NCBI GenBank assembly: GCA_903924445.1 | Contig: CAIYBQ010000128.1 | Location: 1 to 45,765 of the forward strand | Reading direction: 5' to 3' | DNA from: an uncultured Armatimonadota bacterium | GTDB lineage: Bacteria > Armatimonadota > Armatimonadia > Armatimonadales > Armatimonadaceae | DNA length: 45,765 nucleotides | In this document: piece after piece, positions 37,501 to 43,021 of the stretch | Position numbering within the stretch: position 1 is the stretch's first letter | Layout: every line of letters starts with the position of its first letter | Program-made: the position numbers and the translations under genes | The notes under the pieces: model-generated | What the model saw: only the letters and a program-made list of their open reading frames with translations | Databases searched by the model: none | Told to the model about the DNA's origin: nothing

Positions 37501-38212
37501 AAATACGACCAGCATGGGAGCAGGACGGTCGTGGTTGGTATGGCAAAAGGGCGCTGAGCCTGGTCGCCCTGCCACCTTGTACATGAGCACACGGCGTGTA
37601 GGCATCGATCTTCGCAGTCTGTCATTGCCAGTCGCACAACGGCTTGCACTTGAAGAGACTGTCGGACTCGAAGCACCGACTGCACCTGGTGCATCACAGT
37701 TCCCATCCGTAGCATCCGTTGCGGTAGCCGGCGTTGGTGCTGTGCCGTTTGACATCGATGTCCTTCGAGGACGTATCTTTGTGGATGCAGTGTTTGAAGG
37801 TCAGTTGATAACGGTCACGTACACAGCGGCGAACGGCAATGCACTCAACAATCGGGTTGCGGTTGCGGTGCTGTCGCAAATCGAAGAGCTTGGTGGGACT
37901 GAGAGCTCAACCGGCACGGTGCCTAGCGGCCCGCAGTCGATTGGCCAGATGGTGCCGATGCAGCGTGCAGTGAATGAGGGCCAAGTGTCCGCATTCCTCG
38001 ATCTCTTCAATGCAACAGCGGGTGTGAACCGTGTGAACGGACCAGCCCCTGGTGGAGATCCAACGCTTGAATCGGGTCGTCTCTGGATGTTCTGGACGAG
38101 CTCACGTGGACGGTTTGCAAAGCCTGGTGCCGATGGACTAGTCCTTCCAAGCGGCTTTGACATCCTCTACCAGACGCTTGCACCAAACTTTGAGTTTCCA
38201 AGCTACCGCTAA
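28511..38212 (+). CDS. Giant 3233-residue exported PQQ-like beta-propeller protein with EF-hand-type loops (PilY1 position), second of two
   Basis: A 9.7-kb gene encoding a predicted exported protein. Its N-terminal signal is LNALVRTGFAVTLFGTVII then PGMAQ. Propeller-type blades recur at residues near 618 (NGVVYAIDPYG), 721 (VGNQNGNVYALDARADA), 812 (GVYVTTGEGRVYALDFDG), 1084 (IFVGGIGRVYAIDLDP), 1315 (LFVTSRDGYLHELS) and 1552 (YVAGDDGLLYAYTPVYAKR). Two acidic loops suggest Ca2+ sites: DVNNDGTIVDEE at 531-542 fits an EF-hand loop, and DANGNGIWD at 2176-2184 fits the Dx[DN]x[DN]GxxD loop known from PilY1. A late region (VWANSRQASGG, near MLVFHGGVPGKWRLMYSGRG) may be a second propeller of sialidase type. 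There is no LPxTG or dockerin pair. It is the last gene of the operon, with a strong terminator 24 bases downstream. The function is not known; adhesion or mechanosensing at a pilus tip is inferred. Confidence 0.8.
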   Translation: MSRTNRMKIETLNALVRTGFAVTLFGTVIIPGMAQEFTRPKPTATNRPSMQNPGGKAHGGNNNRGRLTGDYLWGVTNGNRTFDKPVYSRVPQETIDSPLFLDGWTYPIARAATGARVGQNATGSIRDLLFPSVLLDNEATVGIAPINGATVIAPTGRVVIGASWLTPVSGPSTLFTGTVYHRKQAIQRANGNPGNNPTDAGKFSWYPSVAGAAGSVSRYAIRIKIPQSASDTSVEARVADARYVVYYQVPNGSGGFTRASKVCYVSQRTAGSFYLSGTDGQPAYFPMFSDATYGAGGTYANGGAFADGTFRARVELDATTESPAANTFVIADQVEFVQRPQAVKATPTLVPPHGGRKVDTEQTGFTPNNYFQPLASATYTIADFINNPLDPSFTTGTATIDATNISTIFWGPESTVQPLNGTSAVAPVDAINHRAYQDGSGNLLPFFSHMQVLVPRTDYIVDPETGVPTASSDGTKSIELGSIHSVDWLTGTPIWRFPDRSYMPGGFRNPQVGTDIANKPVYQIPGIVSYDVNNDGTIVDEEVFIGSHGDNNNGGIAASVTIVPGIAVRGQVQVPVRNASGVITGTTAAPRGRYFVEQTVPTPGFAPVLNTVAFVTANNGVVYAIDPYGNNDSRYLPNADTAILGTYRYGSTNVLWTFSPESADRGTTGTRAETLELYNRRLKTEVPVPGPFGSAAPVVAWAKADTDPTLNLLTDEPRLFVGNQNGNVYALDARADAGVNAVSNTLNALPYRKGQQTYNPKHLANSLVVQTDPHRAELKWWFETLGAINASVAVSEVPAARTAPATVTASKGVYVTTGEGRVYALDFDGPVTKADHDANMVWDGTAGDSLTAGTAPSLPPTAGSAAALNDNIRFRNAVAALSGARPDFTEGTIRPRWTYPNRYRDISGTDNKLTDPIDASTVYPGAKLAEPSTVAGPIYSAPVLLDFPFLDPDTATLSGVRRYVVVSTNDLNADSPDSPRQGRLLLLDQEGDRKDFLTNPMPTKASAAVVPPAKPVAAAGATIYSQPIDQYVSKLGAFGRATPAWTYRHQFDTYTAGVPSIAKRNAPVATGVTGSPAYRTLPTIFVGGIGRVYAIDLDPATGLFLRWRGTAADQLTTLPTGAVIPSEEGATDRLNPNDPLNPSNPLFNVGDRLTKRLGFKRILARTVPLLGDRSAIDGDLVVTGGPLINRSNAEARTAAATLTGRGAGTTTPVDVSLTTSPLRPSVPLIPTDDAPSSVYVMRSTATGAYAPFGYDITSVLFADSVFPVFDFTGMYANQDVDDPLSTTRGTLPSTTAAPALASGTPENTAYQYPSLFVTSRDGYLHELSTNLEGEDLSLPSVVTNPGETTAALGWATTEDPERFNDLHVYLVTRMGPGGQGSGITAVTNAYFPGRDSDYAKSRGIQQKLRTDGTAYFRFYPPQEPVVVGQTPDYGDNARPNLKPRGLYRQLVSAVFFPKDTNTGATGFPLDQRGLFYDKRFRTAAGTNANEGGLVKLPGYSAMGEVTGATAFNPQGPESDSERAAANTSLAPGILAAPSANVNPSGQNATWVYVAGDDGLLYAYTPVYAKRLGGIASGFVGGTIVRRVDPGEGQVKVDIFDAADFQTLFAAAQSGSPLRPRRDGEAATAPSTSNIVSRTAKGKRPFFEWGESIPIVIWDVTVRKSFDSSTPAPSIPNIPASFQVTVRLTPRGGNSITRTLNLAMSGPTVSVYPYDREYTVPPIDTPAGHVPAALGIAFADFRIDGTSGLPIGPGTPIDVQVTVGPPLTVPGSDPRTGPQVIVQVVGGAFEAQILNRTNPLFWAANPLGVQGFLMDTVSTANGVAPVLVGKPSGDPLAGGIGPFRTGDNAKALYPSAGATLVDPDRAGSEYSQALGNGNVIERIDADQFLSDGVGGRRRNTRFGLRLRDAAGADDLSYYVPVAASAGYINHGRTGSSDVSANQRNLRIVNRSLMGSLSNVRAEVLDDLIWRWWPANLPNADSGTDNVRRTPIGMGVDGRINPLPWETVVTEAQPWKRKALTAATGSIMALGNLSPDYTDISAASASNQGRQAVSIVINGTDAVTGGASVFAGGQDLQTNTNPGYVTNPLGAAASASAAINVKVPRYQPANLVAMHSLTSTYELPSSIDGATITTADGRVQLPRGLANRELRKWTGGSFNGEKAITPFGYTSRVRMYVDANGNGIWDAQSGEEPYRIVEVWMGVPVDMGLRAAETPVDLGGLPGGFGIQNGVLGYGGTILSGEQAGFAPPPLRAPYAPFFRPVTIQNTGNVNLWNLRASQRIETPGSATAGAGTNYYLFGMRSELVDPRFGILAFGADPNGNLPLANLMPQVVTSLDKTFDNAWLQWMQTNPDPVFRATMDYDLGGQTVFQRYYQPLAGRHTLHKAQPNAANPSVLGIPDLPGAQNLLPYGYVAPEAAKPMVGIAVPHGTPTGVYSSRYANRNGAPPQLGVFEDHDTDPTRNYAAVPVLQPDGTISIAGPTYRGINGVDSNLNFVYPGAQPIFPVAGETVLRGRTGITNAAGAVVGVEYQPHTNPSMELKVTVSESSITGQVPDFDLSAQVANGQLPGIDVFPILDAARRPASAISPATYRSANGRINVYFSRNADANGVALTGVGDPVKLFHSHMNWNPTLGTFVAADFGTPVADPSLNTGRWFTAPTIINGTADLRESNTAPYVLQTSPTQTNALLVWANSRQASGGDILDTIMYSRLDANGVPSSVNPWFVNGDPEVRRFSPKVAFDSGTNTSMLVFHGGVPGKWRLMYSGRGSDGAGVPTDTAPDGAGRQLGEQVLSLPDSIVSASEPFATFRRMVRHNNGASPVLDVVFTGTVRTDANPDLYMARYLMLGNGRRSRLAPADLPQITNELLVQEGRELLWKARHIAWTSNLDDQASLPVVRLAKSDGTSITTNATRWQYDAATKVLYQAIAQPTGVMYIYADATAGVIRFRGVGTPTSRDQVFASYQPRLYRLTADDAADTGVTVVNDNRTLAAGTGSYSGIVRRPNTTSMGAGRSWLVWQKGAEPGRPATLYMSTRRVGIDLRSLSLPVAQRLALEETVGLEAPTAPGASQFPSVASVAVAGVGAVPFDIDVLRGRIFVDAVFEGQLITVTYTAANGNALNNRVAVAVLSQIEELGGTESSTGTVPSGPQSIGQMVPMQRAVNEGQVSAFLDLFNATAGVNRVNGPAPGGDPTLESGRLWMFWTSSRGRFAKPGADGLVLPSGFDILYQTLAPNFEFPSYR

Positions 38213-38235
38213 GGTAGGAAGCTTTTACGGTTACA

Positions 38236-38263
38236 ACGGCCCCTGAAACAGGGGCCGTTTTTT
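38236..38263 (+). terminator. Intrinsic terminator at the end of the minor-pilin operon
   Basis: ACGGCCCCTG and CAGGGGCCGT form a perfect 10-bp stem with an AAA loop, followed by a U-tract. It lies 24 bases after the stop of the 3233-residue gene and closes the operon. Confidence 0.95.
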
Positions 38264-38378
38264 ATGGCCGTTCAGTTCCCCTTTTCTGAGTTCTGTTCGA
38301 CTGCACGCCTTGATGTTTGTTTAGGACGGTCGCGATGCATAGCGATTATCCGTATGATGGCTGCAAGGTGGATTGACA

Positions 38379-39053
38379 ATGTGTGGACGCTATACGGCTA
38401 GAACAACGCAGACAGATTTGATAAATCACTTTTCTGCCAAGGGTGTTCTGTTTGATCATAGTGAGCGCTTCAACATTGCGCCTAGTCAGGATGTATCGGC
38501 CATCACAGCACTCGAGAGTCCAGATCAACGCATTCTTGAAAAGCTTAGGTGGGGGCTTGTACCGTTTTGGGCACGGGACACATCGATGGCATCCCGGATG
38601 ATCAATGCACGCAGTGAAACCGTCTTTGAAAAGCCTGCCTTTCGTGGTGCGATTCGCTCACGTAGATGCCTGATTCCCACAACTGGCTTCTATGAATGGC
38701 ATCAGAAAACCAAAGTGCCTCATCTGATTTCGTTGAACTCAGCACCGCTGTTCGCCTTTGCTGGACTCTATGAAGAGTGGACGGCTCCTGATGGCTCCCC
38801 GCTACGTTCGTGCACAATTTTGACGACTGAGGCCAATGATGCGATTCGCAATCTCCATGAGCGGATGCCAGTAATTATTCATCCGAGAAACTACTCGCTA
38901 TGGTTGGATGCCCGTATCAAGACAAACCTTGAGCTGTCGCACCTGTTCCATCCTTGGTCGGAAAGTGACACTGTCGTCTGGGAAGTCTCGAAGCGTGTTG
39001 GGAATGTCGTTAACGATGACGCGCTCCTAATGGAGAAGGCGACGCTGCTCTAA
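38379..39053 (+). CDS. SRAP domain protein (HMCES/YedK family), abasic-site DNA-protein crosslinker
   Basis: A 224-residue SOS-response-associated peptidase family protein. Known relatives (YedK, HMCES) bind abasic sites in single-stranded DNA and form a thiazolidine link through Cys2 after Met removal. The start must therefore be ATG 38379, giving MCGRYTART with AGGTGG about 8 bases upstream; a longer TTG start would bury the cysteine. Other conserved parts are HSERFNIAPSQDV (Asn of the active site), RWGLVPFWARD, NARSETVFEKPAFRG with the catalytic Glu, RRCLIPTTGFYEW and the His in LHERMPVIIHP. The stop overlaps the NUDIX start by one base (TAATG), so the two are probably co-translated. Confidence 0.94.
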   Translation: MCGRYTARTTQTDLINHFSAKGVLFDHSERFNIAPSQDVSAITALESPDQRILEKLRWGLVPFWARDTSMASRMINARSETVFEKPAFRGAIRSRRCLIPTTGFYEWHQKTKVPHLISLNSAPLFAFAGLYEEWTAPDGSPLRSCTILTTEANDAIRNLHERMPVIIHPRNYSLWLDARIKTNLELSHLFHPWSESDTVVWEVSKRVGNVVNDDALLMEKATLL

Positions 39054-39589
39054 TGCAAATCCGTGAACATTTTGCCTTTTGCCCGAAGTGTGGCGAGTCT
39101 GCTGATTCATCGGCAAATCATAGACGCTTTGTGTGCGCAGTGTGCGGCTTTCAGGTTTACTTCAATGTCGGCGCTAGCGTGTCCGGTATCTGTGTACGGA
39201 GTAACGCCGATGTGCTTCTCCTAAAGCGGATGCACGCCCCCCGAGAGGGGACTTGGACACTTCCAGGTGGCTTTGTCGAACCCGGAGAGTCAGGAACCGA
39301 TGCGCTGCTCCGAGAGATACAGGAGGAAACCGGACTCATGGCACTGAATCCGGTTCCACACTCTGCATTTCCAAATACCTATACCTTTGGCGGTGTCACG
39401 TACGAGACTTTTGACATGGTCTATGTCTGCGGTCTTGAAGGTTCTCTTAGCTTGGATGGGACAGAAGTGGATGCGCACCGCTGGTTTTCACCCGCTGATC
39501 TACCAAATGTCGACATCAGCTTTCCATCACTCCGCAGCGCGATCATGCTTTATGTCGCCGAGTGCAATCAAATTGCGGCTAATGGCTGA
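39053..39589 (+). CDS. NUDIX hydrolase with N-terminal zinc ribbon
   Basis: A 178-residue pyrophosphohydrolase. The N-terminal zinc ribbon uses Cys10, Cys13, Cys28 and Cys31 (CPKCG and CAVCG). The NUDIX box spans residues 73-95: GFVEPGE, seven residues, then REIQEETGL, with all the key Glu residues present. The typical substrate is a nucleoside diphosphate linked to another group (ADP-ribose, NADH or damaged dNTPs), but the sequence does not settle which. The ribbon plus NUDIX order resembles NudC, yet the protein is shorter and lacks the large NudC N-terminal region. It overlaps the SRAP gene by one base and the convergent minus-strand gene by 11 bases. Confidence 0.92.
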   Translation: MQIREHFAFCPKCGESADSSANHRRFVCAVCGFQVYFNVGASVSGICVRSNADVLLLKRMHAPREGTWTLPGGFVEPGESGTDALLREIQEETGLMALNPVPHSAFPNTYTFGGVTYETFDMVYVCGLEGSLSLDGTEVDAHRWFSPADLPNVDISFPSLRSAIMLYVAECNQIAANG

Positions 39590-40925
39590 GCGTACGAGGG
39601 TCTGTCTTCGCGATGATGTCGCTGATGCCCGTTTTATTGAAGCCTTTGAAACCATCCCAGCGTTGCAGTATTTCGAGATGTGAACCTGGCGCTCCACTTA
39701 TGCGGAACATCTCAGCGTTGGTTGGGTCAAGAAGGCCATCTCTGACGAGTGTGTCCAACCGTTCAGATGATACCGACCATGTTTCGGGTGCGGTGAATGC
39801 CTGCCACAGAACCTCGATGTCGGTAAACGGATTCATGACACGCCCACCATCTTGGATGAAGGCATCGCGTACAGCTGTACATAGGAACTCAGCTTCTAGA
39901 TGGTGCATTCCTGCCAGTCCAATGGCGCCTCCATGTAGTCCACACCACAGACCAATGGTGCCTAGAGACTCTGATGGCGGCAATGCGGTGATACCGAAGT
40001 CGGTATTGAGTTCATCGGCGGTGATGTCGACATCCGCGAAGATTACAACACGGCTTACCGGATGCTCAAGAATCTGTGCACCCCAGCCGGCATCCGCGCC
40101 GGCATAGAAGCGTTCACGAAGTACAAATCCCATTCGCAGAAAGAGCTGGATAAGACCTTGGAAGCCCTCACGGCTCGACCGGTAGGTGTGGTGGTCATGG
40201 TTTGACCATCCGATGCCAACTGTATCCTGTCTGGACTTTTGCCAGCGTCCGGCAGTATTCCGGGACATCCAGTATTCACGCTCCGCGGAAAAGAACTCAT
40301 CGACTGCGCGGCCTGTTCCGACCAGTGTCTCTGCTTTGATGAAAGCCTGTTGTGCTCCACGTGTGTCTGCCAGGTCATCTCCGGTTCTTGGCCGAGTTGC
40401 ATAGACATCCCGGACGGTGTCGACGGCAGCTGCATAGCTATCTGATGACGATACGACCGAATACCCGCGAGTGCCGTTTCGTTGTACAAGATAGCAGGCG
40501 GAACCCGGGATGAGCTCATCGGAAAAGCGAAGGTCGGCCTCGAGCGATCCATGGATATCTACGTTTTGTAGGTTATTCGCACTTAAAAACGCTTCGATGG
40601 ATTCAACTCGGATGTAGAGCTTATAGGTCGCTGACTTTGGGCAGACGAGCACAGAAGGTAGCTGGGCATCCGGGCAGGCGAAGGCTAGCTCATCGATGCA
40701 CACTTGGCGGGCAAACCCTGCGGATGTCCATTCATGGTGGAAGTGTTCACTGGGAACCACGATGAAGTCGACAATATGAGCGATGTCCACGCCGATTGTG
40801 TTCAGTTTTCCAGCAAGATGGTGGACGAAAGGGTGGCCATCAACAACGGTCGATATTGCACTGTTCACGAGGGCTGCCGCGATTGTCCGGCGGGGCCATG
40901 GGCTGATATGTTCGAGGCCATCCAT
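39579..40925 (-). CDS. Protein of unknown function (448 residues)
   Basis: I do not recognise this protein. It looks soluble, with no signal peptide or membrane segment. The N-terminal half holds HPFVHHLAGKLN, FIVVPSEHFHHEWTSAGFAR and a beta-rich part with DIHGSLEADLRFSDEL. The middle has a very distinctive block near GWSNHDHHTYRSSREGFQGL, then LRMGFVLRERFYAGADAGWG and VVIFADVDITADELN. These alternate strands and histidines in a way that recalls a vicinal-oxygen-chelate fold, but this is a guess. The C-terminus has LWCGLHGGAIGLAGMHHLEA. ATG 40925 is preferred, with GGAG 11 bases upstream; a TTG at 40946 would add seven residues. It converges on and overlaps the NUDIX gene by 11 bases. Confidence 0.72.
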   Translation of the reverse strand: MDGLEHISPWPRRTIAAALVNSAISTVVDGHPFVHHLAGKLNTIGVDIAHIVDFIVVPSEHFHHEWTSAGFARQVCIDELAFACPDAQLPSVLVCPKSATYKLYIRVESIEAFLSANNLQNVDIHGSLEADLRFSDELIPGSACYLVQRNGTRGYSVVSSSDSYAAAVDTVRDVYATRPRTGDDLADTRGAQQAFIKAETLVGTGRAVDEFFSAEREYWMSRNTAGRWQKSRQDTVGIGWSNHDHHTYRSSREGFQGLIQLFLRMGFVLRERFYAGADAGWGAQILEHPVSRVVIFADVDITADELNTDFGITALPPSESLGTIGLWCGLHGGAIGLAGMHHLEAEFLCTAVRDAFIQDGGRVMNPFTDIEVLWQAFTAPETWSVSSERLDTLVRDGLLDPTNAEMFRISGAPGSHLEILQRWDGFKGFNKTGISDIIAKTDPRTLSH

Positions 40926-41045
40926 GATTGGCGTCACTCCATCCAAGCGTAATCTTTAGGGACAATAATACTCCATGGATGCACCTGTGAAGAACCCGAT
41001 TAGGGTTAATCAAGCGCGCATATAACGAAGTGTGAATTCGTTGTG

Positions 41046-41051
41046 TATAAT
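41046..41051 (+). promoter_or_regulatory. Candidate -10 element TATAAT upstream of the PKD-domain gene
   Basis: A perfect TATAAT in the divergent spacer, 70 bases before ATG 41122. I see no good -35 at 16-18 bases. Downstream, in the presumed leader, GCACCG (41061-41066) and CGGTGC (41079-41084) can pair as a 6-bp hairpin. Confidence 0.4.
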
Positions 41052-41121
41052 GCATCATCCGCACCGAAGCGGTTTTGCCGGTGCGTGCTTGTTTTTAGGA
41101 ACCGAAAGGAAGTCGGGCGGA

Positions 41122-42111
41122 ATGAATCCGATGCGCACTCCTCGTTTGTTTGGACATCATATGGTTGCTGCTATTGCAGCGACCGCCTTGGCCGGCGTCC
41201 TCATGCCTCTTGCTATCGCACAAGACGGTTCACAACCGGTTACCTTCACGCTATACCGCGGCGAAGGGGACTCTGGCAACATTGCCCTGAGTTCCTGGGG
41301 TTCCGGTAAAGCTGAACCAACCACTGAGAACGTTCTCCTAGGCGATGCTGCGATTAAGGTCACCACGCATGGCATGTACCAAGGTGGTCGGATTGACTTC
41401 AAGTCGCCCGTCGACTTGGCTGCAGCGATTGCAAATGGCCGTACCTATCTACGCATGATGGCCCGCTTCAACTCATCCTCTGGTTCCAATGTTGGAGGCT
41501 TCCCCGGTGGCGGCAATCCTGGATCCGGCGGTGGCAATAATGGTGGAGATGGTGGTGGATTTTCGTCCACTGGATCTCTCGCTAATACAGCCCCGTTTGA
41601 GCGGATGCGCTTTATCGCCATCATGGCAAACGGCGACCGCTACGAGCTGGTGCGTCCGCTTGACATGAAGCCAACGGAAGACCCGGATGCTTATCTTCCG
41701 GTCAGCCTGCCAATCAGCTCGATCTTCAAGTCGGCTAAGAAGCGTTTGGCTGGCGACGGTGCAAAGCTCAAGAGCTTTGTCATCTGCGGCGATAAGTACC
41801 AACAGTTCCAGATTGGCGAGATTCAGGTCATCACGGATGAAACTGACATCTCTGTCAACCCACTGGAAGATCAGATTGCGTTCATCAACAATGATGTTGT
41901 TTTCTCTGGAGATGCTGAAGGTGGAGATTCCAACCTTAAATTCTCTTGGGACTGGGATGCCCGTGATGGTATTCAGGAAGACACCGTTGGACGCAGTGTT
42001 ACTAAGGTCTTTACCAGGGCTGGTAAGTTTGTGATCACGTTGACTGTCACCGATGTCGATGGCTTGAAGAAGTCGCAGTCGGTCAAACAGGAACTGGATG
42101 TCGCAAACTAA
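41122..42111 (+). CDS. Exported protein with Gly-rich linker and C-terminal PKD domain
   Basis: A 329-residue predicted exported protein. The signal is basic then hydrophobic (MVAAIAATALAGVLMPLAIA, cut before QDG). Residues about 30-120 hold a beta-rich domain (DGSQPVTFTLYRGEGDSGNI and GRTYLRMMARFNSSSG) that may be a jelly-roll; a Gly/Asn-rich linker around residues 116-147 splits it. The C-terminal 85 residues are a PKD-type domain: NNDVVFSGDA, FSWDWDARDG and TRAGKFVITLTVTDVDG. PKD domains mediate extracellular protein or sugar contacts. ATG 41122 is chosen for the signal peptide and for GGGCGG and AAGGA just upstream. The 3' end overlaps the prenyltransferase start by 14 bases, so the two are translationally linked. 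No enzymatic motif is seen. Confidence 0.82.
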   Translation: MNPMRTPRLFGHHMVAAIAATALAGVLMPLAIAQDGSQPVTFTLYRGEGDSGNIALSSWGSGKAEPTTENVLLGDAAIKVTTHGMYQGGRIDFKSPVDLAAAIANGRTYLRMMARFNSSSGSNVGGFPGGGNPGSGGGNNGGDGGGFSSTGSLANTAPFERMRFIAIMANGDRYELVRPLDMKPTEDPDAYLPVSLPISSIFKSAKKRLAGDGAKLKSFVICGDKYQQFQIGEIQVITDETDISVNPLEDQIAFINNDVVFSGDAEGGDSNLKFSWDWDARDGIQEDTVGRSVTKVFTRAGKFVITLTVTDVDGLKKSQSVKQELDVAN

Positions 42112-43021
42112 GCCATCCAAACTTAGTCAGGAAGCCGCCCCGGGGAACCGACGGCGGCTTCCCGCTATTTTGGCTGCCTTGCGACCGAAGCAATGGGTCA
42201 AAAATGTACTTGTTGCTGCTGCTGCACTCTTTACATCTGACAAGCCACGGACACTAACCGACTACATCCCACTCATCGTTGCAATTCTGGTATTTTGTCT
42301 TGTATCCGGGTGTACATACATCATCAATGACATCCGCGATGTAGACAATGACCGGCATCATCCAAAGAAGAAGCTGCGGCCAATTGCTAGTGGTGACCTG
42401 AAGATATCAACGGGATTAACATTCAGTATCATTGGTATCGCCGTAGGGCTTACTGCCGCATTCTGGGTCGGGCCGAAGTTTCTCGCAGCAACCATCGCCT
42501 ACCTTGTCATCACACTTGCTTATTCGCTTTGGCTAAAGCACATCGTCATTCTTGATGTTCTGACGCTTGCAAGCCTCTTCGTTATCCGTGCCGCGGCTGG
42601 AGCATTTGCGATTCAGGTCGGGATGAGCGAGTGGCTCCTCCTCTGTACGCTTCTTCTCGCTCTGTTTCTGGGGCTGGCCAAACGGCGTGGTGAAGTCTCG
42701 GCTCACGGGACATCCGGTTCGACCAGAGCGATACTTCAGGAATACAGCATCCCGATGCTTGACCAGCTGCTCACGATCGCTGCAAGCAGCTGCATCATGG
42801 CATACACGCTCTACAGTTTCTTCTCAGACACGGGGAAGAGCCATCCGTACCTGATGGCTACGATACCCTTCGTTCTCCACGGGATCATGCGCTACCTATA
42901 CCTGATCCACAAACATGGAGTGGGTGAGACACCCGAAGCTACCCTCATTGAGGATAAGCCTCTGGTGGTCACGGTGATTCTCTATGCCATTGCAGCGGGT
43001 GTCACCACCATCCTGCACTAG
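42098..43021 (+). CDS. UbiA-family prenyltransferase, decaprenyl-phosphate phosphoribosyltransferase type
   Basis: A 307-residue integral membrane enzyme with several hydrophobic helices. It begins with the RPKQWVKN motif, then has NDIRDVDNDRHHPKKK, the NDxxDxxxD Mg-diphosphate motif, followed by LRPIASGDL. YSLWLKHIVILDVLTLAS then FVIRAAAGAFA occupies the second conserved region and lacks the second Asp-rich motif of UbiA. This combination is characteristic of DPPR synthase, which transfers phosphoribose from PRPP to a polyprenyl phosphate for cell-envelope arabinose or ribose donors. Start ATG 42098 has AGGA 5 bases upstream and overlaps the PKD gene. Its TAG stop lies in CTAG, shared with the convergent M16 peptidase. 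The substrate is inferred from family; other pentose-transfer genes are not nearby. Confidence 0.88.
   Translation: MSQTKPSKLSQEAAPGNRRRLPAILAALRPKQWVKNVLVAAAALFTSDKPRTLTDYIPLIVAILVFCLVSGCTYIINDIRDVDNDRHHPKKKLRPIASGDLKISTGLTFSIIGIAVGLTAAFWVGPKFLAATIAYLVITLAYSLWLKHIVILDVLTLASLFVIRAAAGAFAIQVGMSEWLLLCTLLLALFLGLAKRRGEVSAHGTSGSTRAILQEYSIPMLDQLLTIAASSCIMAYTLYSFFSDTGKSHPYLMATIPFVLHGIMRYLYLIHKHGVGETPEATLIEDKPLVVTVILYAIAAGVTTILH

Noticed and set aside
38353..38358. TATGAT upstream of the SRAP gene as a -10 element
   Set aside because: No acceptable -35 at 15-19 bases, and the match is too weak to call a promoter.
38373..38378. TTG start two codons upstream for the SRAP protein
   Set aside because: The family needs Cys at position 2 after the initiator Met; ATG 38379 gives MCGRY.
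41032..41121. Longer N-terminus of the PKD-domain protein from 41032
   Set aside because: It would place 30 non-hydrophobic residues before a clean signal peptide and would span the TATAAT at 41046 and its leader; ATG 41122 fits better.
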